From assembly GCA_964420145.1 (NCBI GenBank), contig CAYQRB010000002.1, positions 1 to 64,000 of the forward strand: a DNA stretch of 64,000 nt, in the 5' to 3' direction. The notes below the pieces were generated by a model, which did no database searches, was not told the origin of the DNA, and was given only the letters and a program-made list of their open reading frames with translations. How positions within the stretch are numbered: position 1 is the first letter of the stretch; each line of letters starts with the position of its first letter. The stretch comes from JAJTYI01 sp964420145 (GTDB lineage: Bacteria; Patescibacteriota; Dojkabacteria; B142; OLB20). Made by a program: the position numbers and the translations under genes. Positions 46,581 to 55,497 of the stretch are shown in pieces.

Positions 46581-48038
46581 CTATTTAATCAAATACTCAT
46601 AAATATCTCTTTGTGGTAGCGTGGCTCCAGCTATTTCTTTGCCATAGATAATAACCTTAGAAGCGTTAAGACCTAATCCTCCATACGGAAGAAACCCCCT
46701 TTCGGTTTTATGAAGATCTGTGTTATAGATAATACTTTCGTGTGTATGTAGACCCTTAGTAACTAAAGTTTTTATATATTCTGATTCTCCGAAAACTGTT
46801 ACATACATAGCATTGGGTCTATATTGTGGGTTTTCAAAATATGTTGATAAGTCCGTATCGTCTTTGTATGGTTGGATCATAATAATTGGGGCAAAGTATT
46901 CTTTAAGAGCAGGGCCCAAAGATAGTGGTTTTATGAATACTGTCGGGTAAATCATATTCTTGCGAATATTAATATCTCCTCCGTAGATACAAAACTCTTT
47001 GTCTTTGTCTAAGATAGTAAGGGTTGGTAGTAATGCATCGGGATTACTATTTGGGCCGACAATTGTTTTCTTATCTTTATACTCTCCAACCAAAGGTTCA
47101 ATTTCTTTTAGTTTTTTTAATAGTGCTGTTTTATATTTAGGCAAAACAGATTCTTGGACAAGGATAGAATTAGGGGCTGCACAATCTTGTCCTTGATTTT
47201 GGAGAGTTACTCTTAGTGTACTCTCAACAGCATTTTGTATATTAGCTGTGTTGGTAACAACAATAGGGTTATGACCAGCTCCGTTCAATATAAATAATTT
47301 TGGCTTGTATTGTTGATAAACCCTTTTTCCATTTATAGGATTCCCAGTAAAGATAACAACATCAACGGCTGGTTGAGTTAATTTGTAGTATGAAGGTCGA
47401 TCTCCCATAAAAACATTTAAATTTGGGAAAAACTTATCTAATTTCAATACCTCTTTTAACTTTGAAAAATGTACTTGGACGATCTCCGGGGGTCTAACAT
47501 ATGTACTTTCCGACATAAATGATGGGACGATACCAAAGCAAACCAGTGCATATAGTGGTTGGTTCAGTGGTAGAAATGTTACTATTTTATTTACTTTTTT
47601 CTTAAAATATTCCTTGTTTTGATCTAAATTATTTAAATGATCAATAGATCTATCTATTTCATCCAGAATGACATTATATGTTTCAAAATTTTCTAAAGCT
47701 TTGACAATTTCTTTCTTATTAACTTTAAGATGTTTTGCAAATGTTTGTGCTGTAAGAAATACTTTGTTGAAATTAATTGGTAGTTGGGATCCTTGATCTA
47801 ATTGATTTACTCTAAAGTCCACAGATACTTCTTGTCTAATCAAATCTGCGAATTTAGGTATTTCGGATCTTTCGATATGCTTAACGACTAAAGTTTCGAA
47901 CTCATCTTCATATACTAGATTTGATATCCTTTTTCCTAAGTAGTTTTGAATATTATCTTTTGTAGAATCTTGAAGACCAGAAAAATTAATGATATATAAA
48001 TTTCTGCCACGATATACAAGTTTACCCGGAGTGATCAT
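46581..48038 (-). CDS. Aldehyde dehydrogenase superfamily protein
   Basis: 485 residues. The Rossmann region contains VIFTGNPINGKRVYQ, the catalytic cysteine lies in NQGQDCAAPNSILV (about residue 286), and YFAPIIMI precedes the C-terminal half ending RGFLPYGGLGLNASKV. The usual ELGGKSP loop with the base Glu reads LNGAGHNPIVV, so the general base may be missing or displaced. Substrate unknown. The stop is TAG. TATAAT lies four bases before the ATG, suggesting a leaderless transcript. Confidence 0.82.
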   Translation of the reverse strand: MITPGKLVYRGRNLYIINFSGLQDSTKDNIQNYLGKRISNLVYEDEFETLVVKHIERSEIPKFADLIRQEVSVDFRVNQLDQGSQLPINFNKVFLTAQTFAKHLKVNKKEIVKALENFETYNVILDEIDRSIDHLNNLDQNKEYFKKKVNKIVTFLPLNQPLYALVCFGIVPSFMSESTYVRPPEIVQVHFSKLKEVLKLDKFFPNLNVFMGDRPSYYKLTQPAVDVVIFTGNPINGKRVYQQYKPKLFILNGAGHNPIVVTNTANIQNAVESTLRVTLQNQGQDCAAPNSILVQESVLPKYKTALLKKLKEIEPLVGEYKDKKTIVGPNSNPDALLPTLTILDKDKEFCIYGGDINIRKNMIYPTVFIKPLSLGPALKEYFAPIIMIQPYKDDTDLSTYFENPQYRPNAMYVTVFGESEYIKTLVTKGLHTHESIIYNTDLHKTERGFLPYGGLGLNASKVIIYGKEIAGATLPQRDIYEYLIK

Positions 48039-48048
48039 TTGAATTATA
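48039..48048 (-). promoter_or_regulatory. -10 box abutting the aldehyde dehydrogenase start
   Basis: On the minus strand TATAAT (48048-48043), four bases (TCAA), then ATG at 48038. It lies between the 3' end of tRNA-Lys and the gene; the -35 position would fall in the tRNA CCA and is not consensus-like. Confidence 0.4.
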
Positions 48049-48063
48049 ACTGAAGATATAAAA

Positions 48064-48142
48064 TGGTGGGCCCTCTAGGACTCGAACCTAGATACATCAG
48101 ATAAAGAATCTGTTACTTTCCCTATTTTTAAGCTAAAGACCC
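48064..48142 (-). tRNA. tRNA-Lys (anticodon CTT), unusual
   Basis: 79 nt with encoded CCA. The acceptor stem GGGTCTT/AGGGCCC and T-arm CTAGG-TTCGAGT-CCTAG are canonical, the former typical of tRNA-Lys. The D-loop has 11 bases (AAAAATAGGGA). The anticodon stem has an A-A mismatch at 27-43, and the loop TTCTTTA places U at position 37, where a purine is expected. Divergent from lysS by 136 bases. Confidence 0.85.
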
Positions 48143-48278
48143 ACTTAATTCTGAAGGTAAGGGTATGCTACGATATAATCTATTGTTTAGTCAAGAGTAA
48201 AATTATATTTTAATCGTTGGTTGTGGTTGTTATTTATCGCAATCTACATTAAAATTAACCATCTTTCAAAAACTCACT

Positions 48279-50246
48279 ATGGCACAATCATTTGATCTTA
48301 TAGGACAAAGAAATATTCGTATTGAAAAAGCTAATAAGCTTAGGAAAATCGGAATTAACCCCTACCCTTCTGTTTCCAGAAGAAATACAAGTACGCAAGA
48401 AGCTAGGGCTAGTTTTGAGGATAATGATGGAAAAAGCGTGGTAGTTGCAGGGAGATTAATGTCTTGGAGGGAGCATGGTGGAGTAGTTTTTGGAAATGTT
48501 CAAGACCAAAGTGGATCTATCCAGCTATACATAAAGTCTGAAGTAATAGAAAAAACGAACCCCAAAAAAGGAAATATAGGTTTTGAAGACCTACATCTCT
48601 TAGATATTGGTGATATTGTAGAGGCTGTGGGATCTGTTACTAAAACCCAAAAAGGGGAGATTTCTATTTTGGTATATGAACTACGACTTTTAACTAAGTC
48701 GATTAGGCCTCTACCCGACAAACGGAAAGGTTTACAGGATAAAGAGAAAATCTACCGCCAAAGATATCTGGATATGATTATGAATCCTGATAAAAGATGG
48801 AGGTTTGTTAAAACAGCAGAGATTGTTTTTGCCATTAGAGAGTTTTTAAATAGTAAAGGTTTTTTAGAAATCAAAACACCAATCATTCAGCCATCTTACG
48901 GGGGTACACTTGCAAAACCTTTTCAAACACATGTAAATGCATTAAATACTGATTATTATCTTGCTATTTCTCACGAACTGTACTTAAAAAGGCTTATCAC
49001 TGCTGGTTTCGAAAATGTTTATAACATAACTGGGTATTTTAGAAATGAAGGAATTGATCGTACTCATAATCCAGAGTTCCAAATGGTTGAAACTATGACT
49101 GCTTTCAAAAACTATGAGTATAATATGGATTTAATTGAAGATTTATACAAGTATGTAGCTACCAAGGTTTTCAATAAAACAGAATTTGAGATAGCAGGAC
49201 ATTCTATAGACTTTAGTAAAGATTGGCCCAGGATTAAAATGATAGATGCTGTTAAAACATATGCCAGACACGATTTTAATAAGATTCAAACTATAGCAGA
49301 AGCACACAAGATACTCTCCCTAGAAGGGATAAACTCAAAACCAAAAACGATTTCAGAGTCAATGGTAGAGATTTTTAAGGAAAAAGTTGAAAGTAAGTTA
49401 ATAGAGCCGACCTTTATTTATGGTCATCCAGTGGAAATTTCTCCATTAGCCAAACGAATGGATTCTGACTCTCGGTTTGTAGAACGATTTGAGATTTTTA
49501 TTGGAGGAATAGAAGGAGGAGATAACTGGACTGAGTTAAATGATCCAGTAGAGTTATTTGCTAGGTTCAAAGATCAATTTGACCGTAGAGATAATGGAGA
49601 TGAAGAAGCCCACCCAATGGATATTGACTTCTTAGAAACTATGGAATACGGAATGCCTCCAACAACCGGTCTAGGGCCAGGCATTGAAAGGTTGGCTATG
49701 ATGCTTACTGATACAGAATACATAGATGATGTATTGTTTTTCCCTATGATGCGTCCTGCACAAATTACAAAGTCTCAGACGGAAATATATGGGGAAAAAT
49801 ATGTACAAGGTTCAACCAAAAGCTCGAAGCAAGATTTTAGTAAAAAGATGGTGATTGTAGTAAATAAAGAAGTTAAAGGCTGGCAGTTAACCAACACCAT
49901 TGCTCATATCTCAGCATATTTAGGCAATAAAATCCCACAAGCTCAATTTCAGTCCAGGGATAAGTTTATTCTCAAAGACGGAGAAATTAACTCCAACTCC
50001 CAATATGGGATTGTTACTCTAACCGCAGGACCCGCTCAACTCAAAAACTTGCTAGAAAGGATAGAAGAAACAGGGCTTCCTCATCTGGTTTTTGTAGATG
50101 AAATGATAGAGATGGGTAACGACGATGAACTCAGTGATAACCTATCACAAAAAGCTAAATCAGAACTGAATTATCTAGGAATTGGAGTGTTTGGAAATGT
50201 TGATGAAGTTGAGAAACTTACAAAAAAATTTAGCCTGTACAAATAA
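48279..50246 (+). CDS. lysS: Lysyl-tRNA synthetase (class II) with C-terminal DUF2000/PTH2-like domain
   Basis: 655 residues, against about 500 for ordinary LysRS. The N-terminal OB fold (VVVAGRLMSWREHGGVVF) and class II core are complete: motif 1 near EIKTPIIQPSYGG, motif 2 FRNEGIDRTHNPEF, motif 3 GLGPGIERLAMML. From about residue 515, after KSSKQDFSK, comes an extra alpha/beta domain (KMVIVVNKEVKGWQLTNTIAH... and a final GVFGNVDEV). This resembles DUF2000, a peptidyl-tRNA hydrolase 2-like fold. The core identity is secure; the fused domain is by pattern. A divergent tRNA-Lys gene lies upstream. Confidence 0.93.
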   Translation: MAQSFDLIGQRNIRIEKANKLRKIGINPYPSVSRRNTSTQEARASFEDNDGKSVVVAGRLMSWREHGGVVFGNVQDQSGSIQLYIKSEVIEKTNPKKGNIGFEDLHLLDIGDIVEAVGSVTKTQKGEISILVYELRLLTKSIRPLPDKRKGLQDKEKIYRQRYLDMIMNPDKRWRFVKTAEIVFAIREFLNSKGFLEIKTPIIQPSYGGTLAKPFQTHVNALNTDYYLAISHELYLKRLITAGFENVYNITGYFRNEGIDRTHNPEFQMVETMTAFKNYEYNMDLIEDLYKYVATKVFNKTEFEIAGHSIDFSKDWPRIKMIDAVKTYARHDFNKIQTIAEAHKILSLEGINSKPKTISESMVEIFKEKVESKLIEPTFIYGHPVEISPLAKRMDSDSRFVERFEIFIGGIEGGDNWTELNDPVELFARFKDQFDRRDNGDEEAHPMDIDFLETMEYGMPPTTGLGPGIERLAMMLTDTEYIDDVLFFPMMRPAQITKSQTEIYGEKYVQGSTKSSKQDFSKKMVIVVNKEVKGWQLTNTIAHISAYLGNKIPQAQFQSRDKFILKDGEINSNSQYGIVTLTAGPAQLKNLLERIEETGLPHLVFVDEMIEMGNDDELSDNLSQKAKSELNYLGIGVFGNVDEVEKLTKKFSLYK

Positions 50247-50358
50247 ACTTATACAAGTAAATGTCCTATCAATACGGTTTATAGTAATAACTCTTGTGGC
50301 GAGTATTGATCAAAAAATGGTCATTTATTTATATGATGAGATTGGGCAGTTTTAGTTA

Positions 50359-50670
50359 TTACTTAAGCAATCTCCATCTGTTCGCAAATACCGTCATGCT
50401 TGCTTTAGCTTCTCCTTCATTGTTTAGGTAAGCGTCAGCTTCTGGTCTGCCTTCAACCATTACATAATCACCCTTCTTTACCTGACCTGCCTTTTCAAAA
50501 GATTTGTTGAATATCAGGATATTATAAAAACTTGTGCGTTCTTGTTTGTCTGTACCAAGATATTCATTAACCGCAACTGCAAACTTAGCATAGTTTTTTC
50601 CTTCTTTGCTAGCAAGAAGTTCGCCGTCTTTGGTAGCGCGTCCTAGCACGATTAGTTGTTGCATGGACAT
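50359..50670 (-). CDS. ssb: Single-stranded DNA-binding protein, OB-fold only
   Basis: 103 residues: QQLIVLGRATKDGEL, FAVAVNEYLG, TSFYNILIFNKSFEKAGQVKKGDYVMVEG and the closing ANRWRLLK form one complete SSB OB fold. The disordered tail and acidic tip (DDDIPF-type) that recruit partner proteins in most bacterial SSBs are absent. Start at ATG 50670, or two codons later at 50664. Convergent with lysS. Confidence 0.9.
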   Translation of the reverse strand: MSMQQLIVLGRATKDGELLASKEGKNYAKFAVAVNEYLGTDKQERTSFYNILIFNKSFEKAGQVKKGDYVMVEGRPEADAYLNNEGEAKASMTVFANRWRLLK

Positions 50671-50770
50671 AATTAAAAATATAAAAAATAAATTAGCTAA
50701 TTTTAACCAGTAGTTCTGGCAAATTTCTGAAATAAGGTAAAAATAGAAAATTTATAATTTAAGGAGAAAA

Positions 50771-51430
50771 CTATTCTATTATGTTTTTTAGTTCTGTTAT
50801 GTCTGTACTCCAAGTTCGCCTGTTTGACCACTCAAGACCTTTGAATTGTAGTTTATATTTATCGGCTGGTTTTGTAACAGAACCAAGGTAAACAAAGGTC
50901 TTTTTTTCTATATTAGCCTTTTGAATAGCAAGCAACATCATCCCCATCCCGTAGTTTTTATTAAACTCTACAAGATCATAGAACGGATACGCATAATGCA
51001 AAATTTTCCCGGTTTCAAAACATATCGCATATCCTACTTTCTTACTATTAAAACTATAGATTAAAAGCGAATTATAATTACTCTTAAATGGGTTTGTAAG
51101 GAGTTCTCTGGCTTTATTAACCGTGAAAGTGCGACTACCAAACTTTGTCTCATAGAAATATTTTGCTAGTTTTGATATTTCCCAATCATAATCTTCAAAA
51201 GACAATGGTAATGTTTGAGTAGTCACCTCCAACCCTTCGATATGTTTTAACACCCTCTTGTTCTCACTACTTAACTCAAACTCTGACAACCGTATTCGTA
51301 GAGATCTGGTTTGGTTCATAACACCTTTGTTTATCCGTGTAAACACATAGCCATCAGCATATTTTTTTTCTATAGTATTTTGTGAGAGATCACTAAGAAC
51401 GATTTGATCAGTCTTGTAGTAGCTAGACAT
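50771..51430 (-). CDS. GNAT-fold protein resembling arginyl/leucyl-tRNA-protein transferases (ATE/Bpt)
   Basis: 219 residues. The C-terminal half matches the ATE/Bpt acyltransferase fold: YAYPFYDLVEFNKNYGMGMMLLAIQKANIEKKTFVYLG (quoted part: GMGMMLLAIQKA and FVYLG), then KYKLQFKGLEW, corresponding to the YLGY...MxYKxxFxPxE segment. Those enzymes add Leu or Arg from tRNA to protein N-termini. Here the N-terminal Cys-rich part of Bpt/Ate1 is missing, so the substrate is unclear. It is downstream of mfd by 87 bases. Stop TAG, with TAA four codons later. Confidence 0.65.
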   Translation of the reverse strand: MSSYYKTDQIVLSDLSQNTIEKKYADGYVFTRINKGVMNQTRSLRIRLSEFELSSENKRVLKHIEGLEVTTQTLPLSFEDYDWEISKLAKYFYETKFGSRTFTVNKARELLTNPFKSNYNSLLIYSFNSKKVGYAICFETGKILHYAYPFYDLVEFNKNYGMGMMLLAIQKANIEKKTFVYLGSVTKPADKYKLQFKGLEWSNRRTWSTDITELKNIIE

Positions 51431-51517
51431 TGTAGTTAGAGTAAATATAGATTTATTAGATTATCACAATAAATCATAAAGAGTGTAAACCTTTTTGTCT
51501 TTTAAGTTTATTTAAAA

Positions 51518-54088
51518 TTAGGATTCATTTTTTCCTACCTTTAGTTTTTCTATTTCTTCAGCCAGCATTTGCATATATAGAGTATATCCAATTTGCTTGA
51601 TATTCCCGTGTTGCTGTTTACCTAAAAGGTTTCCTGCTCCTCGTATTTCGAGATCTCTAGAGGCAAGCTTAAAGCCTGCCCCGAACTCATTGATTTCTTT
51701 CATTGCCTGTAGTCTTCGTTTGTATTTCCTTCTTTCACGAAATTTCTTGATAGAATCGGCATCAGTCGTCTGTAATTCAGGCATTATTTCTGTCTTGTCT
51801 ATATCCTCCCCATCATAAAAAAAGTATGCAAACGCCTGTTTGTCACTTCTGCCCACTCTTCCTCTGAGTTGATACATTTGGCCTAAGCCAAAGTTTTGTG
51901 CGTGTTCGATTATGATGGTGTTTACATTTGGCATATCTATACCATTTTCAATAATCGTGGTACAGACAAGGATATCATATAATTTATCATAAAAGTCAGA
52001 TACATTTTTCTTTAAAGTTTGTGGAAGCATTTGACCGTGTGCATATATTATCCTAGCTTTGGGTACAAGCCTTTTTAGTCTAGTGACTGTTGATTGAATA
52101 GTTTTGATTTTATTGTGTAGATAGTAAACCTGCCCTCCTCTAGCTAACTCATACTCTAGTGCCTCTTTAATTTTATCATTACTGATTTTAGTTACTATAT
52201 TTTTCACAATTTTTCTGCCCTGGGGAGGTGTTTGTATTATAGAAATATCTTGTATACTAGAAAGTGCCATAGATAAACTTCTAGGGATTGGTGTCGCAGA
52301 CATAGAAAGTACATGAACTCCGATTTCTAGTTGTTTTAGTTTCTCTTTTTGTTTAACTCCAAATTTTTGCTCTTCATCAATTACTATAAGTCCTAGTTTT
52401 TTGAATTTAATATCACTAGAGAGCAGTCGATGTGTCCCTATTACTATGTCTATTTTGCCCTGTGCGATTTTTTCTATGGTATTTTTTTCACTACCCAAAC
52501 TTATTCTAGAAAGTGAAGCAACTTTGATGTTAAACGGAGAGAACCTGTCTATAAAGACTTTTTCGTGTTGTGCGGTTAAAACGGTTGTCGGACAAAGTAC
52601 GGCAACTTGATATCCGTTTTCTACCATTTTGTAGGTTGCTCTCATTGCTATCTCTGTTTTACCATAACCTACATCCCCAACGATTATCCTGTTCATTGGA
52701 CTATTTTTCCCTAAGTCTTTGAGAATATCTTTTTCTGTCTGTTTTTGATCTGTGGTTATTTCATAGGGGAAAGTATCAACAAAATCTTGATACTTTCCTG
52801 GGCTTAGGGTATCTATTGAGATAGTTTTTGCTAATTCCCTTTTTGCATAAAGTGCAATCAGTTCTTTTGCCATCTCGTATATAGATTCTTTGGTTTTGTT
52901 ACGGATATTCTCCCAATCTGTCTTCCCAAGTCTTGTAATTTCAGGCTCTTGTTCATCAACACTAATATATTTAGTTAGTTTGTCTATTTGTGTAAGTGGA
53001 ACATATAACTCATCATCTTCTGCATACCCAATTAAGACATAATCTTCCCGTATAATCTTTTTTATCTTTTCCCCTACTCCTGTACGGATTTCTTGTGTAT
53101 ATTGCTCTTGTGTAATACCTTTATATATCCCTACTCCGTGTTCCTCGTGAACAATAAAATCTCCGATTTCTATTTCTCCTTCAAGATTTGCCAGAATTTT
53201 TCTAGCTCTCTCAGATGAGAGTTTCTTTGCTTCTGCACCTAAGAAAATCGTTCCAAACAGTTCTTTATCTGAGAGAATTAGTAATTTCAATATATTTGAC
53301 TGAAACCCAGAGTCAATATAGTCACTTTTGGATAAATATTTTTGTAAATTATCAGGAAGTAAATCCTTATTCCTTGAAAAGATTCTGACATAATAGCCAC
53401 TCTTTTCTTTTTCGTTAATTTCATGAGATAAGATATCGAGGCGATTATAAAAAAGAGTCGGATATTCAAAGTCAAATGATACTAATGATTTACTTGGAAA
53501 TGAATCCAAACTATCTCCACCAAAGATTAGAATTGTATTTTGCGGTTCCAAATGAGGATTGGAAATAAATATTTGCTCTAATTGGGATTTAAAATCCAAT
53601 TTAGAAATATCTCCTAGTAGAAAAAATTGAACCTCTCCCATAGAATTGCCATAAATTTCGTCGTAGAGTACGGCTGATTCTATAGTTTCTCCAAAAAACG
53701 AGACTCTCACTGGATGATCTAATCCAGGAGGCCAAAATCTTAAAACATCACCTTTTATAGTAAAATCACAAATATCTTCTACCCTATTAGTTTTTTGATA
53801 ACCATACTCAATAATTGATCGTATTAGCGAGGTTGCCTTTGTTTCCTTAAACATAACGAGTAAAAGGCTATCTAGATATTTTCTTAAATCAGGACTATCA
53901 CGGCGGAGAGAAATTATCCCTTTATCTAGGTCTTTAGATAACATAACAAGTAAATCTTCATAAAGGGATGGGGTAATTCCATCTATTTCAAGTATTGGTA
54001 AGTATTTATCACTAAGAGATTTATCAGTTAGCCTTGTTAATAAATCTAAATACGCAGGGTGTTTTTTGATATATTTGGAAAATACCAT
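51518..54088 (-). CDS. mfd: Transcription-repair coupling factor Mfd lacking the C-terminal domain
   Basis: 856 residues against about 1150 in E. coli. An abbreviated UvrB-like N-terminal module remains (FTIKGDVLRFWPPG). The RNA-polymerase-interacting domain follows (GDFIVHEEHGVGIYKGI). The translocase is complete: IVGDVGYGKTEIAMRA, VIDEEQKFGVKQK, MSATPIPRSL, IENGIDMPNVNTIIIE, QLRGRVGRS and the TRG element (RDLEIRGAGNLLG). The protein ends about 25 residues after it, so domain D7, which keeps E. coli Mfd autoinhibited, is absent. The 87 bases downstream cannot encode it. Confidence 0.93.
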   Translation of the reverse strand: MVFSKYIKKHPAYLDLLTRLTDKSLSDKYLPILEIDGITPSLYEDLLVMLSKDLDKGIISLRRDSPDLRKYLDSLLLVMFKETKATSLIRSIIEYGYQKTNRVEDICDFTIKGDVLRFWPPGLDHPVRVSFFGETIESAVLYDEIYGNSMGEVQFFLLGDISKLDFKSQLEQIFISNPHLEPQNTILIFGGDSLDSFPSKSLVSFDFEYPTLFYNRLDILSHEINEKEKSGYYVRIFSRNKDLLPDNLQKYLSKSDYIDSGFQSNILKLLILSDKELFGTIFLGAEAKKLSSERARKILANLEGEIEIGDFIVHEEHGVGIYKGITQEQYTQEIRTGVGEKIKKIIREDYVLIGYAEDDELYVPLTQIDKLTKYISVDEQEPEITRLGKTDWENIRNKTKESIYEMAKELIALYAKRELAKTISIDTLSPGKYQDFVDTFPYEITTDQKQTEKDILKDLGKNSPMNRIIVGDVGYGKTEIAMRATYKMVENGYQVAVLCPTTVLTAQHEKVFIDRFSPFNIKVASLSRISLGSEKNTIEKIAQGKIDIVIGTHRLLSSDIKFKKLGLIVIDEEQKFGVKQKEKLKQLEIGVHVLSMSATPIPRSLSMALSSIQDISIIQTPPQGRKIVKNIVTKISNDKIKEALEYELARGGQVYYLHNKIKTIQSTVTRLKRLVPKARIIYAHGQMLPQTLKKNVSDFYDKLYDILVCTTIIENGIDMPNVNTIIIEHAQNFGLGQMYQLRGRVGRSDKQAFAYFFYDGEDIDKTEIMPELQTTDADSIKKFRERRKYKRRLQAMKEINEFGAGFKLASRDLEIRGAGNLLGKQQHGNIKQIGYTLYMQMLAEEIEKLKVGKNES

Positions 54089-54110
54089 ATTACGAATCTC
54101 TAACCTATAA

Positions 54111-55055
54111 TTATTTTGTACTTTCTACTCTTACCCATAACTCATCAAGTGATTTATGTCGTATTTTCTGCTGGTAAAAAATTACTAGCCACATATAGAG
54201 TCTGAGTGGGTAAAGGGTAAGTGACCATATCATCTCCTTCATTGAAGTAGCGTATTTAATAGGAAACCAGAAATAACCAAGTTCTTTCCAAAAATTTCTA
54301 ACCTTCGTATCTTTTGTAATTACGCCATATTTCCATAATTGAACATATCCTCCCACAGCTCTGAGTTTCTGTTTGTACCAGTCACGAAGATTTGTGGGGT
54401 ATCCCACATAGACTTTAGCATCTGGAATATATTCTAGCTTCCCTCCTTTGACCAATAATACATATGATAAATACGCATCATCTACCAAAGTATCTTCGGG
54501 GAGTTGAAGTTGGAAGTTACGCATAGCGAGAGCATACCCACTTAGAACAAAAAAATTGTTTTTAGAGCCAATAAATACTTGTGATTTCCCCGTCTTAACG
54601 CCTTTTAATGTCGTTAGGCGCTTATGATGTGCAGCATCTGCCAAAAGGTGTGATATATACCCAAAGAACTGATTTCGCTTATTAGTAGACACTGGCCTAC
54701 CCGTCACTCCCATAACCTTTGAGTTGCGAAATGGAGCTGTTAAAAGTTTTAAATTATTTTTTCCAAAATACACATCCCCATCTGTTAAAACCAAAACCTT
54801 CCCTTTAGCTTTTTTAAATGCTTGATTTAAGGCGGTAGGCTTCCCTTTGAAGGAGTCTATAAGCTGAGTCCATTTTATATTTGGATATTTAGATATTGTT
54901 TTTTTCGCCACCTTGTTGGTAGCTTTGTCAGGAATAACTGTAATTAACTGGAATGGTTGAGTATACCCAGAGTATACAGGATCACATATTGCTTCGATAG
55001 CTTTTTTTATTGTATTTTCTTCTCTATAAGCAGTGATGATTACTGAAAGCTCCAT
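54111..55055 (-). CDS. Family 2 glycosyltransferase with C-terminal membrane helix
   Basis: About 314 residues from the ATG at 55055 (a GTG two codons upstream is possible). GT2 features: SVIITAYREENTI, LVLTDGDVYF (the DxD metal motif as DGD), an EDTLVDDAYLSYV acceptor-side acidic motif, and QKLRAVGGY in place of QxxRW. A hydrophobic C-terminal stretch (about 270-295) is probably membrane-embedded. It transfers a sugar to a lipid or surface glycan; specificity unknown. Between the Mur-ligase block and mfd. Confidence 0.82.
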   Translation of the reverse strand: MELSVIITAYREENTIKKAIEAICDPVYSGYTQPFQLITVIPDKATNKVAKKTISKYPNIKWTQLIDSFKGKPTALNQAFKKAKGKVLVLTDGDVYFGKNNLKLLTAPFRNSKVMGVTGRPVSTNKRNQFFGYISHLLADAAHHKRLTTLKGVKTGKSQVFIGSKNNFFVLSGYALAMRNFQLQLPEDTLVDDAYLSYVLLVKGGKLEYIPDAKVYVGYPTNLRDWYKQKLRAVGGYVQLWKYGVITKDTKVRNFWKELGYFWFPIKYATSMKEMIWSLTLYPLRLYMWLVIFYQQKIRHKSLDELWVRVESTK

Positions 55056-55111
55056 TTTCACAAAAAGTTAATTGAGCAGATATTATACCGTTAAAGGGTG
55101 GAAATAGGTAA

Positions 55112-55495
55112 TTATTTGATGAGCGGTAATTGTTGTGTTTTTTTTGATTTTATCTTAAGGGTCTTTCTTCTTTTGTTTGAAGGCATTTTTATCCCTTTTT
55201 TACTACATAACTCATGTAATTTCCACATATAGAGTCTTCCTTTGTTTACATCTTGTGTTGGATAATCAAGTGTGAAAGTTAATGCCTGTTCCATAAGACT
55301 TCTGGGTAAGTCTTTGGCTAATTTTATATAAAGAGCTTTATGTTTGGGATCATGAAGTTGATGAGAAATTCTAACACCATAGTCTTGAAATTCTTCCTTT
55401 AGGTATTTTGAGTTTTGCGTCATCCGCTCTACAAAATCATATTTAGTAAGTATTGTAGAAGCCTTAGAAAACTCCCTATTCTTGTGATTTGTCAT
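55112..55495 (-). CDS. Small basic helical protein, unknown function
   Basis: 127 residues, Lys/Arg-rich with a very basic C-terminus (NKRRKTLKIKSKKTQ). No family recognised. It contains DPKHKALYIKLAKDLPRSLMEQALTF, a helical pattern seen in small CPR hypothetical proteins. Two bases separate it from the Mur ligase gene upstream, so it is part of the same transcript. Nucleic-acid binding is possible on charge alone. Confidence 0.65.
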   Translation of the reverse strand: MTNHKNREFSKASTILTKYDFVERMTQNSKYLKEEFQDYGVRISHQLHDPKHKALYIKLAKDLPRSLMEQALTFTLDYPTQDVNKGRLYMWKLHELCSKKGIKMPSNKRRKTLKIKSKKTQQLPLIK

Positions 55496-55497
55496 AG

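Noticed and set aside
48064..48142. tRNA near lysS read as a UAA suppressor (anticodon TTA)
   Set aside because: That reading puts the loop out of register with the CAGA/TCTG stem; the only register with U33 gives CTT, and the acceptor stem is tRNA-Lys-like.
50247..50358. Terminator hairpin between lysS and ssb
   Set aside because: Only an imperfect AT-rich pairing with a bulge and no T-run; not convincing.
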